Source: Rotaria macrura (taxonomy: Eukaryota; Rotifera; Eurotatoria; Philodinida; Philodinidae). Taken from it: DNA of 64,000 nt. Of this stretch, positions 37,777 to 53,100 are shown piece by piece. Made by a program: the position numbers and the translations under genes. The stretch covers positions 1 through 64,000 of the forward strand of contig OENT01000358.1 in assembly GCA_900239685.1 (NCBI GenBank), given 5' to 3'. The first letter of the stretch is position 1, and the number at the start of each line of letters is the position of its first letter. The notes beneath the pieces were generated by a model that did not search any database, was not told where the DNA came from, and saw nothing but the letters and a program-made list of their open reading frames with translations.

Positions 37777-40700
37777 TAATATCAAATGGTTGTTAAACTC
37801 ATCTTGCTAATTTCTCTTTCTCTCTCGAATTTGAACTGATTCTTCGGTTCGACTCAAATTTTTACAGTAGATGAAAGATAAAACTTTATATGGGCGTCGA
37901 AAGTTGCAACTTTTTCATCGGGGAGAGTTCCGGAGAAATTTACATTATTCTAAAGAGCATTTATTGTAACGTGTTTTCCACAGATAGTTTGCTTGAGACC
38001 CATTTCAGTATGTGATTTTTAAGTTATATTCAATACAAGAATATTCGGCGAGTGAATTTTTGCATGATGAGGTTTTTCCCACTGCTAATAGCTTCTGTCA
38101 TACTAATACAAGGATGGACGTGTTTTCTGTGTCTGATTAGTGTAAACTGAATTTTACACTGTTTATCTCACTTAGCGTACGGTTAACTAATTGAATACTC
38201 TCTCTGTATGATAGAGATAGGAAATATATATAATAAAATGCAATATTTAGAAATTTTGAAGACATGAGTTTTTCTTTTTGATACTAATCACGATGAAAAT
38301 TCGTAACTAACTCTCAAATGTGTCACATCAGAAATCTCGCCATTGAAATAAAGTATTATTAACTTGGCTGACTGCAGAGGAACTTTCTTCTCCTTCTTGA
38401 CGCACGAGTCACGATTTAAGTCAATCACTCGTTCTCAGATATCGAGAACAAGGGAGAGTGAAGAAATAAGCCTAGAAAAAGCGTGACAAATGCACATCTG
38501 GCATTCATTTTTCATAATTGAGTGATATACGATTTGCGGAAAGCAACAATTAACAGTTGACATATTCCCTATTTGGCAATTGCTGATTCAGACTCATTAC
38601 CTTTTGCTTATCAATTGAGTCATCATAGCTGAACACGAGTGAGATTCATATGATTTCCTCTATGAGATTGTAAAGTTCTGAAGTAGTAGATGTCACACAG
38701 AGTCGTGTTCTACTATCTTTCAGGCGGATGCAGTCAGCTGACATCTTACCACGGTCACAGCGCTGAATGGATGCGAGTCTTTTCAACTGGGAAGTTTGAA
38801 TCTCTTCTATTAGCACTCACGTCTGCAATGATCCATCGAGATTCTAATGAATTCGACAACAATTTTCAAGAGTCGATTCGAGTGCGACTTGATTTTTCAC
38901 TAATATTCTTTCGGTTCAGTTTCAGATTTCCAGATTATGTCACGTTCAGGACCGGTCTGTAGACTGTAATCAATTAACAAAATTGACGACTCATGAAAAT
39001 ATTGACTTAGGCAGATATAATTTTTCTTATATTTATCTTTGCTAATCAGCACAGATATACAGCATCGATGTCAAAACAAAAAAACTTTCTCCGAAGCGAA
39101 TTGTGGACTGAAAATAAATTTGATTCCGCCCATTTCTACCAGTGATAAAAAACCGCACTAAACATATCAATCAAATAATCGTGGCAAATAGAAAGAAAAC
39201 CTATTGAAACTTATATCATGTCAATACATTACTGCAATTGAAGCGAGATCCATGAAACTTGTTAGAATTGACACGAACCGGAAGTATGAAAAGTTACAGA
39301 AACTTCTTTCTCGATCTACAAAATAATGCACAGAACATCTTCAACGCTAACTCAGACCGATGGTTTTCGACAGGGAAATAAAATGCAAGAAATTGCAGAA
39401 ATCGTCGAGTAATTGTTTTCCGAGTGTAGGTTCATTCATAAAACAAAGAAGAACTCCCTATCGTCAGAATTATCAGGAATTTTCAAAGATTATTAAGATG
39501 TTTTATAAATTACTAAACCTATTGAGAAAATTTGTTAATTACTGGAACTTCTTATGAATCTCAAACATTGCTCATGATACTTGAAGAGGAGAGGCGACAT
39601 TCTACTCATTTTATGGCTACACGAATATTTGCAAAGTGTAGATGTAAAGAAATTTCATTTCTTTTTCTTGATAGTTTCTAAAAAGAATAGATTTTTCTCT
39701 AGAGAAATGTCTTTTTACGGAATTTCGAGCACTGCTGCTAACACAGGGCAAATACCAGTCAAACTATAATCGAAGTTGGTCGAAGAAGTTAAACAGGAAA
39801 ATGTTGAAGATCGAAATTTCAGAATAGCCTTGAAGATAATAGAAAAAAGGAGGAATAATTCAATTCATAACTGATTTTAGTGGATTTGTACCATATTCGT
39901 ATTATTCAAATAAATATGATTTTTCATAATCGATAAAGATTCATTTTCTACATTCGTGTGTAAATACGCATCACATCCAAATTCAGTATAAGCCAACGCT
40001 TTTTTCGCCAGGTCATTTCATTTCATTCGAACATACATCGGTTAAGCACAAGAAACGGTTTTCTTTTGTTTATTGTGAAAAACGTTTATTTTTACTTTAC
40101 AGATACAAATATATATGCGTTCGTAGTTTTTCTTAAAATTATCATTCCTGCCCCCGCACAACAGAAGACTCCAGGGTGTTCTATTGTATCGGAGCAAACA
40201 ATTTTTTTTTCGGTGGAAGCCTTTTATTATGTTCAATATTTTGTCACGATTCTTAATAATAAAAATATTCAAGAAACCAACACGATTTGTTGGAGTATCT
40301 TGTCGATTTTCTCGAATTTCAAAAGGTCAAATATAATTTAGAAGTCACTGTTTTAAGATTTCCAACTGAAAATAGTGAAAATATGGCATGTTTTGATTTA
40401 AGCACACTAACTAACGCTCTTTACAACCGATAAATGATTCATTAATCGAAGGGGCTCTTCTATTGTGAATAGAGGGGAGGTTACGGTAGATGGAGAACGA
40501 ACAATTTTAACTTCAATTCTAGTATAAATCGATACCAATTCGTAAAATACAATTTTTTCATCTGCAAACGTCTTTCAATTCTAGGTTTTCCTGGTTTTAG
40601 CAATCGTTTTCTACATTGATCTATTCAGTTTTCACTTTTCTAGCTATTCCGCTAATTGGGCTAGATAGACTGGAAGCGCGATACTAAAACAACTAATTCG

Positions 40701-41020
40701 ATGATATTTCTACTCTCGACATTGGTTAGAGTTAAACTTAGTTTAAATGGCAGCATATTTAAATGATCTAATCGACGAGCACGCATAAAATAAAGTTCGA
40801 TTTGAAAACGGAAGAATGAACTAATAGAATAGAGTTAATGATATTGATTTATCTCAATTACTGTTTTGTTTTATTTATATATATATGAGTCACTAAAATT
40901 TTTGTGTTTCAATATGATAGATGGACACAATCATTGTGCAAGAGAAATTAAAGAGAAAGAGAAAGAGAGTGAAAATTGTCAAATAAAAAGAAAGGAATTA
41001 GTTGAAATTATATAGCACCG

Positions 41021-41051
41021 ACAACAACAACAACAAGAAGAAGAAGAAGAG
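41021..41051. repeat. (ACA)n-(AGA)n microsatellite
   Basis: A compound trinucleotide tract just past the 3' end of the myosin gene. Confidence 0.9.
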
Positions 41052-41117
41052 TAAGAACAAGCACATGGAGTGACAAACAAAGGAAAAATACTTTCTTTTG
41101 TTCTAAACGTGTTATCA

Positions 41118-44100
41118 TTAAACAAGTGAAAGAAAATCTAGATGAAGTTCAGGTGGTATATCCAATTGCTCAAGTACAACTGTCGATGGAACGTATGGAT
41201 ATACAAGTGGAAATGTAAACGAAAGATCGAAATTTTCTTGGTGTTCATAATCGATCCTCTTCTGATCTGTTGTTGAACCAAGTCTTTGTTGTCTCAGCAA
41301 TTCAGATACGCTCTTGATCAATGCTGGTGATATTTGATCATCGAAGTCGTCCATTGATTTATACAAACTTAGCAGTTTTGTTACCTAAAATTAGTTTTCG
41401 AAAACGATTTCATATTGTAGTTTGTCTCTCTATTTCGGTGAAAAAGATTGTTTTTCGTTACTTGAATAATTGTTAATTTCGTGCAAACATTACTAATGCT
41501 TGATTCGTCTTTCTTACAAAGAAATAATTGAACAGCTTGGGTTAACGGAAGAAGACAATCAGCAGCACCGCTATCTTGCAAATTTTGATCACGCAACCAT
41601 TCTGTTAAATGATTTAAATTATATCTAAGCAGAGAAAAACAAAAGAAATCATTTGTTCATTATGGTTTGTGTCTTGTAAAATAGTATTAACCGAATTTGA
41701 AGAGCTTTACTCCAATTACAGCAATCACTTCGTACGAGTAAACCGCGAAGTGCTTGGGCGTTGATTATGTAGAATATCTTCAATGAGAAAAGAAATCGAA
41801 GTTTATTTCTATAGAATAAATTTTAGACGAACTTGTCGGAATAATTGTTGAATAATAACTGGTTCGACCGAATACATTTGCACTAACTTATGATAATCGT
41901 TTAACTAAGAAGAAAAAGACGATTGAACAGAGTCGATGACTTCGTTGAACAACAAAGTACTTGTTTTAGAAGATCTTGCGCTGAAAATTTTGATCGTTTG
42001 TCGGTCGAAGCTGACGAAGATGCCATTGGATTTACAGATGTAATGCCACCTGATTCAAGATCTTCATGTTCAATTATAGCCGGAACTAGATTAAAATAAC
42101 AAGTGACACTCGAAATATCATCTAGGCAGCTCTTCGAATCCAATGCCGACAGGATTTAAATGTGAAACGAGATGTAGCTAATCTTACGAATCGTATTAAA
42201 AACCGATTTTTGCATATTTCTTTATCATCGATCAAGTAATACTACAGAACATCTATAGGGAAATAATCAATAGACAGTTCAGAGAACAAGTCGATTTCTC
42301 AAATATAAATAACTTTGTCAGCTACATGAGCCCTAGTCTTTCTTTACTTACTGAATAGAAAATCAAAATACAGTCGCATCGACGCGAAGTACTATGGCTT
42401 TAAATCAGTCCTCCTCGTTTTTGCGATGTTTCATAATACTAAAAAAATGAGTATCGTCAAAGATTAATTAAGCGACTCGAAAAGTTCGAAAACCGTAGTT
42501 AGAAAATGTTTTCTTTTGTTAGACTACAATGAAATGATTTCGAATCAAGTTTACAGTTCTGTAGACATACTTTTATTCGATCCTGACGGTCCAGTCTCGA
42601 AATGTTTTGAGGTGGTTTCTTCGTGGGATGGGACAAATCGAATTTTTCGGGACGCTGGATTGTCTCGAAAGATTCTGATTGAGTTGCATGTTTAGTTCGC
42701 TCGATCGTCTTAGTTTTTTCATTCTTCTTATCTATTTCGAGCCACTCTAGCTCACGTGAAAATGTAGACAAAAGAAAGTAACAATGCTATGTCAACGATA
42801 ATCCAAGCAGCTGTTTGAGCTGCTTTGAACTTTCAGAACTAGAAATCATTGGGAATTCACTTAGTTGATGTACAACACGACTAGGTGAGGGACATTGGTA
42901 TGGTTACTTGACATCAGCGATATTCTTCGCCGGAAACAGCAAAGTCATACATTCATAGTTTGATTTAAGACAAGACTGACAGAAACAAGTGAGAATCTAA
43001 GCATTTCTAACCTAAATCGTTCAACACGTCTTGGAAATCACGTTTCACAAAATGCAAATCTTACTTATCATCGGCAATAATTTGGCTTTGATTCGTTTAA
43101 GAATTTCATCATACAGATGAACAACAAGATCAGCAAATATTGTTCGATAATCAGTTAAATCAAAATTTTTCAATGCTTGTTCATTTTGTTTCGGTGTATT
43201 TGTAGCTTGATATTTCTATTTTAAAAATCGAATTTCCATTCATCGCAACTACTGATTTAATACGAGCATACCTCTTCGCCACTATATTGTTGTAATATAT
43301 GGAGAAATCGAACTGTGTTCGTTGCCCATAAGATTGGATAGTCGATATCTTCGTTTCTCTATTCAAATTAAACATGTTTCATTTTATTTGTTCAATATCA
43401 TTCTAAAGCATCGGTTATTTATGAGACGAAAAACTCTGTTGTCAATATTCAGTAACTATTTCATCGTAATTAGCAAAGTTTGATACGGGAATTAATCTTA
43501 CTCGACTCGCTAAATCGTTACTTGATTCGACTTTTTACTCTTCTAGAATCTATGTTTGCGAAGCACTACAAGACAATGTTTTGAAATTCTTACCAATACT
43601 AAAGACTCTGACAGCGTAAATGCGTTGTTTTCACTAATTGCATAGTTGAAATAACCCATAGAAAAATAACAATTATTACGAAATTTCCCAAGGTGAAAAC
43701 GTTGTCTTTAATCTGATCGATTCTTCAAAGAACATTTCAATAAGGAAGATCGTAAAATCCTACTTAGTTATTTCAATCAGTTGCTATTAACCAATAGCAA
43801 TTAATTCTTGATACAAATGATCTTCTCGGATATTTTTTTTTCTGTCAACGTTTACAAATTTTATTAAACAAGATTTTGATCTCAAATTTATCCTTAGGAG
43901 CTGACGAGAAAATGTAGCCTTCACTATGAAAAGTATCTGAAAGTTCCTGATGTCAATCGTGATAGCGGCTCTTTTAGTACTTTTTAGATTACAGATATGC
44001 TTGGAGACCTTCTCATTAAAGCGTAGAATTGCGAAGAATTGGATGTGGTAACAGAGTCATCATGTACACAATGATCGTGAGGATTTGTGCAATGACTGAA

Positions 44101-47100
44101 GAATTGCAAGAGCTAGAGAGCGGTGAATTTTACCATTCGAAAGAAGAAAGATTGGGGCACCGCTTTTTCTGAAATTATCTAAGACGAAATCGTTTCGAAT
44201 GGATGATTTCTGTAAAATATTCTAAAAATGCATGAAAACGGTTTGCCGTCGGATGATATTCTGTGATTTAGATCGAGAGACTTCGCATACACAGTTTACG
44301 ATGTAAGACGAATGATTATCTTTCATATATTTCGAGCTTAAGTGAATAAAATTGTTTACTAAAGTCTTTGTTGAAAAACATTGCTTTCTCTCGTCATTTT
44401 CATTCGACCTTTCATTTTAACGCCGAGTCATTTTCATACATTTTCTCGATGTTTTGTTAAAATCATTGGCATGAAAAAAATTTCGTCTTATATAATGCTG
44501 TAGATAAAGACGCCCTAAAGTTTCCACGTTCAACAGCCGTTACAGACATATTGACGACCATCGTTTACTTTCAGCAAACGTTAGTTCAAATATTTCAAAC
44601 ACTGTTCCAAAAGATTTTAAGACCATCCCTTATTGATTTTAAAGATACGAGTTCTGTCAAGAATCTCAACCTGTCAAATCATCGTATTAATATGAAATTA
44701 GTTTTTCGAAATTCGAAAAGAAATATACGATATTCATAATCCGAGAGATGATTTCTATCAGGCCAAACCGGTGATTGTTTAATTGAAGACAAAGTTATTG
44801 TTTCGATCTTGGAAGGGAAGACGGGAGGGGGGGCGGGAGGGTATTTCACGGCTAAACATTCGTTAAGTTTTGAAAATCTCCTCAAAGCTTGAGGTGAATT
44901 TTGATAAACATAGAGTAAATTCTTAGGAGTCGAGGTTGCTCATGAGAAGAGTATAGTATCTCACAAATGGCAATTTTCACTCACTCGACGAATGAATAAA
45001 TAACTATTAGTCAATATCAGATAAGTCGAGTAGCTAATTTTTTCTTTTCTTTTATTGACACTGAATCAACAAGGATCAACTGTATTGATTGTTTTTTCTA
45101 ACAACGTCATTGTCTGAAAAAACAAACTCAATAGTATTGAGAATTTAAATAGCATAATCAATGAAGTCAGCGAGCCCTATATTGTATATATATATATTAC
45201 GGTAAAACGCAGACTGATAATATTCTTTGAAAATCTAATACAAGTAACACAAAATGTTTATTCTTACTCGTGGTACTTTTTTAATTTTTTTTGTTACAGA
45301 TGCTAAAAATCCTGCAACATGTGCTTCGTCATCGGCAAAATCAATATACCGAATGCACATAAAAAGGATATAGGCAGGAATTCCAGGAATATATTTTGCA
45401 GCCAGCCGAGGTTTCAATTCTAGAAAGTAATGGTCACATTTTATTGTCTATGAGATAAAGAATCGGGAGGATTCTTTTATGAGACAAACCAAGAATAACT
45501 GCATCAGTAATTCGTTCAGTTTCTTGTGGACCACATCTGATCATTCCACTAAAATGTCGCGTACTTTGACGACGCAGATCAACATTGCCTGTTCGATTAG
45601 TTGTTGTGGGAGTACTTTTAATTAATGAAGTTGAAAGAGGAGCATCAACTTCGTTAGCATATGAAGAAATACCACCCACGGATCCATTTTGTAGGACTTG
45701 TTCCCATGTTACATTGCCTAGTTTTTAAATAGATTCATTTTAATTTCAAAATTCATTGATATAGTAAATCGTGCATGTCGCGCGATTATTCAAATCGCAT
45801 TAAAGATACTCGGCGGTTCTCATAAGTAATGATGGGAAACAATTCAATAGGAGAGCTGGACAATATCTCCGAAAAACGAGTAATAGTTCTATCTACAGCA
45901 GAAAGGCGTTACACTCGCTCACAAAGTCAACCAAAAATAATGTTCAATAAACAGAACTTATTTTCTATGGGATTATTTCGAGTAGAAATCCTTGATCCAG
46001 TTCGACGCTCAAATGGGCAAGTCAAAAGATATCGCGAGATACGATTGATCATCTTTTTCATCTTGTAAATAAACTCTAGTAGACGAAATGACGGTTTTCA
46101 AGAAGAAACAGAACTAGTTGAACAGGAAACTCTCGATTCATCTCTACCTTTTCTAACGGGTAGTTGGAAGATATGAAGATCTATGAAGTGCAACACGACA
46201 GGTTTATGTATATTTGTTTTGACTTTTTCATTTGTCTTTATTATGCATGTCTTTGTGTGGAGTGTGGAGTGAAGCATTTGTGCTTGAAAAAGAACAATGT
46301 CTCGATAGAGTGATCCTGTCATCTACGGGTGTGGAACATTCGTCTGATTAGTCGATCGAATGGCACTGAAGGAAAACTGACCTGCTGAAAAGCTCTTATT
46401 AACAAGTTTGATAACGCGTCTTAATTTTCTAATTTCAGCTTGATTATTTTCGAGTTGTTGATGAAGTTCCTTAAATAGAGAAACAAAACGGCGATAACGA
46501 ATGAAGAGAAAATGGAACAAAACAAACGAGATTTTCATTGATAACACTGGATATTTGTTGTTTCATTGAATCATCAACAGTATTTTCATCGATTGATTTA
46601 CACAATTCAACGTTTTCTTCTTCGAGTTCTGTTAAACGCTCTTGTGTTCTTTCGTATTCACGTTGATAAGACGTTCGACATTGTTCGAGTTCAAGTTCCA
46701 GCATTCTATTCATGTGTCAAAGTAGATTAAATAAACCGGCAAAATAACCTATGAGCATTCATACTTATTTATCTGCTTTTGACTTTGATAAGCTTGTTCA
46801 ATGGCATCAGCTGCAATGACATCATCCGTTTCATTCTCATGTTGCATGACGCGTTCTTTTAGTTTAGATTTCATTTCAATTTGTTCCCGACGACGATGTT
46901 CTAATTCAGCATTCAATGCATCAAATTGAGCTACAATAAAGCGATGAATGTTTACGTTGAACAAGTCTCAAACGCATAAAATCTATCGTTTTACCAAGTA
47001 ATTGTTCTTTGGCAGCTTGTTCATCGCCTCTCAGCACTTGCTCTCTTAATGTTTTCAAATCGCTCTTTAATTTATCCATTTCTAATTCATCTAGATGCCA

Positions 47101-50100
47101 CGACGAATGTTTGTTAGCTGCACTCGATTTCGTTGAACTCGTTATTCCTTTCTCGAGTTCTTCGTTCATCGTTTTATTTTCTCGTTCGAGTTGCTTAAGA
47201 CGTCGTTGTAGACGTAGAAGAAGACCACTACCACCAGCAGCAGTTGTTTCGCTTATTTCTTCAAATTCTTCATTTGTTTGTCCGGTTGATAAATAACGTT
47301 GATGATTATTAGCCGTCGATGAATGAAGTGGAGGAGGACGACGCGGGGTTAAACCTTCATTGACCAACGATCCTTGGTCCTAATACAAAAGCAAATATAG
47401 CTGTTAGTCAGTTTATTATCATGTGGATAAGAAGATTGACCCACATCTATTAAATTACGTTAAACATTAAAACACAAACACACATCAACCAATTTCGAGT
47501 AGCTTCTTTTATGAACAGACTCCGTAGAAAGATGATTAAAGAGTCTAGTTTAATTCGATAAACAAACTATTTAGTGTTTATGCTTTTGAATGAATCGATG
47601 TCGATTCCCTCCGGTTAGACTATGAAAAGGAAAATAAAACAAGGCCTTTTTTCTCTATTCATTTCTCTTCTGATTACCTTCGGGAATCGTTTAATCTGAA
47701 ATCCCATAGGTTTGAAATTTCGTGATGTTTATTTTCAAATATGCGAAGAGAAAAACGGTCGAACCAAGTTTATAAATTCAAAAACGATTTGAATATAAAG
47801 ATATTTTCGTCATATCTATCGTATCAAAATCGAAGTGCAGTCAGAAATAATGATTTTAAATGTTCGATCTTTTCATTTTTTTGTATGCGGGAAAAAATCA
47901 GCGATCAATGTATTTCTACCTGTAGAATATTTTATATTCAAATGAAAACTGTTTTTAAACCTATACTTTTTCGAAAGAACAGTTCGTGAGATTGTCTATC
48001 GGAGTACTGAGACTTTTCATCAGATTAAAGACTGTAGACACTAAGATTAGAGAGGCTAGACGACATGAATAAAAGACTTGAACAGCTTCAAGACCTCGTT
48101 TGACATTCGAATGACTGAAAGACGTTCATCATTATTCTAATACAGATAAACAATGATGTGTCGATTTCAAAGATAACTTATGGAGTTTCCATCACTCTAA
48201 CAGAGACACGAGCAAAGAATGACACGATGATGTTACTGACTTTCGAAAGTAGTCAATGTCACTTTTACGAAACTCATTGAAATGCATAAGAATTCGTTAA
48301 AATATGTGAACACATAGTGAATATCTGTAGTAGATTGATCTGTTCATCAAATGGATGAAAACATTAATAATAATATAACAAACAAAAATCATACGAATGG
48401 AAAGAAGCAAAATAAAAAATGTTTTTCTGATGCAGTCTTCGAGTGGCTAAAGCATGAAACTCACATAATCCAGATAAACTAGAATAGTCAATTAATTAGG
48501 GAACGCAGTGCTGATGTCTGCAATGAAGGGCGAAGAGCGAGCCAATAAACCTAAATACATACTGTTAACTTAAAAGGTAAATCGATTCATCGAAACAAGT
48601 TTCTCTGATTGAAATATTGATGTTGCCAAAGAAATCTTTAGCTTTACTTGGAATCAAAGGAAAAGACGGCATTTTTTAACAGTTGATTCTTGTCGGAAAG
48701 AAGAATGTTCGTTTAGAAATTTTCGTACAACAATATTAAATGAATCTAATTGGTCGAAAGAATTATTATTCAAAACGCAAATTGTTTTTTTTCTTTATAC
48801 GATAAATGTTGAAGTTCGTATTTCAACTCTAATTATTGATTTATCCATTCATTAGATGTGGGAATTCTTCTACCCGTCAATTCCGATAGAAATCTGCTGG
48901 AATTATTTCTTAGAATTTCATAGAAACTATTTTTATCGCATAAAGTTGGAGCCAACATTCGACTTACGTTCAGATCTATCGCCGTTCGTCGACGGAGATC
49001 TGAATGGATATTATTCATCTAGTTATTTGGGCAAATATTATTGATTCGACGGTTAACTCAACTTACGTTAAGTAACTCAATCAAAAATAATAAATTCAGA
49101 TGGTTTACTTAACCAAGTCCAAATATACAACTGTTTGCGGTTACTTACTGTTCAACTTATCGGCGGAGCATATCGAATCATAATATCAGACACAGAAATA
49201 TGGTCCTATATCATGACGATAGTTCAGCAGGTATACCACCATAAAACATGAAAATACAAACTCTGAATTCAGCAGTGTATTGCTGTGCCCCATAGTACAC
49301 AAAAATACTGTTCGTTTCCGTACAGTTGCAGAGGATAAAATAGCCGTGCTCGACGAAGTTAAGGGTAAAACATGGTTAGTCATATCAATTGATCCGGGTA
49401 ACAGTTACTCTAGCATTCAAGGACGAACGAGAATTTTATGTATCTACCGAATGTAGCATGATTATAACAATATCGAATATTTAAAATAAAATCTAAGCAT
49501 ACACAAATCGTGAAATTCCGTATTTGATTTTTCATATGTCCAATGATGGACTGTGACATTCTCAACAAGAAGGTTAATTTTATCAGATGAAGAGTAAAGC
49601 ACTGTGTATATCGAGAACAATTCCATTATTCTAAGAGGAATCAATGAACAGAACATTGATCATTTTATCTAGTATCTCGTGAGAAATTTTAACCGTCTTA
49701 TCAGATTGACTCATTGGTCGTGAGCCTTGAAGTCCAAGCAAGACGCGGCAATATAAAACAGCGCTGAAAGATATCAAGGATGATGCAAAGTGACCGATAG
49801 TCTTCTTACTGGAAGCACTTAAATCGATCTGATAATTGAATGTGGAATAGCGTTAATAAAAAAATCCCTTATCCACATGTGAAAACATGAAAAGATTCGA
49901 AGGAAACGAAATGAATCTCAGTAGTTTTTCTTTGTCAGTTGATTTCGATCGGTTTTGAAAAGCGAACGAGAATATCATGAAGAGGTTTTCGATGAAAATA
50001 AGATGGTTATATTATGTGACATTGAATTTGTGTTTCCTTCTCATAGAAAAAGCGTTTTCACCACACTTGCATTTGCGGCTGTTTGAAATGAGTTCAACAC

Positions 50101-53100
50101 ACTCCTTACCGTTGAATCAGCGAGTATTACGCCCACTAATTCATTGATGTCGAAGTCAGTACCAATTAGAACATAGCCCAAGTTGACTGATACATTCTGA
50201 TTTCAGAATAACTCGATTGTACAACTGCTTGATGAATATTTCTTTTTTGATGATCTAATTACATTCATAAAATTCGTCCTACTAACAAGACTCATCGAGA
50301 TCATATTTCTCATACACTCTTACAGAACATCAATCATATAGATTATCAAAAATTGTGATCTAAGTCAAGGCTATTCTTTAATAAGTGCGAAGCAGTGGAA
50401 TTCAGATCATCGAACTTGGGCGATCTGCTATTAAGCCATACGACTACCTACGACGAATAACTTAGGCGAATAATTGGGCCTTACATCAATAAACAGTAAT
50501 TCTCTATGATCCTTCTAGATATAACATCAAACTAACTTATTCGAATTTCACAGTGCATTGTGTTGGTAGATTTTCATAATACTATCAGAATCAATAATTA
50601 AGCGACAGTCAGTTGTTATTTCAAAAAGAATTGAAAAAAATTCAGCTGTTCGATGAAGAATTACTGGAGATGTAATTGAAGGCAACGATGAGGGAATATT
50701 GGCGCGACATCACATGTAATTGTTGCCGGATTTAAACTCGAAGATTTCGATATCGAAAATAAGCGTGAGAAAAGAAAGCTTAATGAAACTTACAGGTAAA
50801 TCAAGGAGATCAAGTGTATCCATAAAGTTCGAATCCCAAGTCATATTTGAATCGGAAGGCTCTGGTTTTATCTTATTACCATTTCCATTTTGTAATTCAC
50901 TTTGAAGATTTTCACATCTTTGCTCTAATCTATGCATTTCAATGACAAGTCTTTGCCGTTGTTGTCGTTCGGCATTCAATTCTTCTTCAAGATGTTTTAC
51001 ACGCGTCAGAGATAAATCTTGCGTTGATAAATCTCCTTGCAACTGTGCTTCTAATTTCGCTAGTTCTTTTGTTTTCGTTTCGAGTTGATTCTGCAGTTGC
51101 AGAACTACTTCACTATTCTTTAATAGAGCTTCATCTTTTAATTGTTTTGTCTGTAGTAAATCACTACGTATCGATGCATTGTCCGATTTGAGGCGTTCGT
51201 TTTCTGTTCGAAGTCTGTTGGGAGAAAGAGAGAACGAATGCTTGGAAACGTTCAAATGCAAACAAAAACGTGACCGTCTTACTGTTGAAGTTCTTCTTCT
51301 AAGGTCGTTTGTTTCTTCAAGTTTTGTCTTAATTCTTTATGTTGAACTTTCAATTGATCGAATTCTTTTTTCAGGTTGTCGAATTCTTGATCCTTTTGCG
51401 TTAAACGTTCGTTATCTCGTTTCTGTTCATCGATCTTATGTTGCAATGAAATGATTTTGTTTTCTAAACCTTTATTCAATTGTCGTTGGTGTTCAATAGA
51501 ACGCTGTTCAAGTCGAAGTTGTTTAACTTCTAGGCAAGCTTCACGTCGACGTTGGTGCGATTGTAAAAGAACGATCGCACGCTGAAATGTAAGAAATCTT
51601 CGACGCGCAATCCACATACGTATTGATGATTGAAGTTTAAGGACGCTTCGTTCAATCATTCTTTGTTGAAGATTTCGTCGAACTAGATAACCTCGGCAAT
51701 GCGATTGAATATCAATAACGATGAGACGAAGTGTTTGAAAACTACGATAAGCCAATTGCATACGCCAAAATGTTTGAAATAAAGTAATAGCCCGCGTACG
51801 ACGAATATCTTCGGCATGTTTTTTTGCTAAATATCGCCGCGACAATGCTTGAAGTGCAATGGTGGTGCGTCGAATTTTCAAGTAACGTTTACGAGCATAA
51901 TAAGCTCGATATGTTGTTTGAATTTTAATTGTACATGCACGAAGTTTTTCCGATCGTAACTTCTCTAAATAGGCAACTTGTCCGGCGCGAAAGAATATTT
52001 TCGTATTTCCAAATTGAAATTTATCCGCATCCGATATTAAATTCTTGAGAATATTTTCACATGTTCGACGGTGATTCGTTCGATCAATCAACGCCGCCCG
52101 AGTTAATAAACGATAACGAACAAAAAAATCATGATAGGTCCAACGTGATGGATAACCAGCAGCACTTATACGAACAGTTTCTAAGACACCACATGCACGC
52201 AACTGCTGCACTGCACGGCGAGGTTCGAATCTTTAATTGAATTTTTAATAAGAATTAACATTACCACGGTGAATTAGCTTTCAAAAAGAAAACAAAAAAC
52301 TTACGTAAATGCAGCTTTCTGATCATTCGGTTTTATGCAACGAACATAGTGCGGCTCAGTAGAATTCAATGCTGCCATTAAACTTGTTAATGATTCACGA
52401 AACTAATAGAGTAAACAACATGCTAGAATTTCATTTCCTATGTGATGCATATCAGAGTAATTTTCAAGCAACCAACATAGACAATAGCAACAGAAGATGA
52501 ACTACGAAGGAATTCTCTGTTTAAGGAAATTTCAGTATTACAAACTGTTTCATAGAAAAGAAATAAGAATTCGGTGCTTCAAATCAAACAAAAGATATTT
52601 CCTCATGACGAATAAAAGGTGAAGGATATGATGGGATTCACACATTATTGAGAATTAGAAACGCAAAGAATCTTTACTAGACCAACCTGTGACCCGAGTG
52701 AAAAGCGCTGAAAATATGCCATTTTGATCCAATCAAAGTATAGATTCGAGATGACTTACTTGAGATGCAACAGTTTTCTTTCTTTGTGCTTGAACTTTTG
52801 ATGTCGCCTGTAATGTTCCTGTTTTTTGTACTTGATAAGACTGTTTCGATGCTTTGGAGCTCTTTATCGTATCTTCTTCTTCGAGAAATAGTTGAACAAT
52901 GAAATCAAGCTACGAAAAACACGTGTGAATTAAATAAGAAAGAGACATCTGCCGGACGACATTACTTCGCTCTCTTTTAACATTTTTAATTGATCTTCAA
53001 GAACCGTATCACGATTCTTTTCGAGGAAACCATCAATTGAATACTCAACTTTTTCTGCAAAATGATTGATAATAAATGTTGAATGAGCTGTTAATTTCTT

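Larger units (their letters stand above)
34816..41117. other. Intergenic region between MYO5 and RB1CC1
   Basis: Some 6.3 kb with no gene I can support. It should hold the RB1CC1 promoter (right of 34,815) and the myosin 3' flank. It contains a 37.6-kb hairpin repeat and a trinucleotide tract, listed separately. The 90-codon plus-strand frame at 38,690-38,962 shows no recognisable domain. Confidence 0.5.
41118..45717 (-). other. MYO5: Myosin V globular tail (DIL domain)
   Basis: Exons 21-29. Matches to the family include [38 protein letters not shown] and the end [15 protein letters not shown]. This domain binds cargo adaptors and folds back on the motor for autoinhibition. Nine exons, one of 72 bp, cover about 380 residues. 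Confidence 0.93.
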
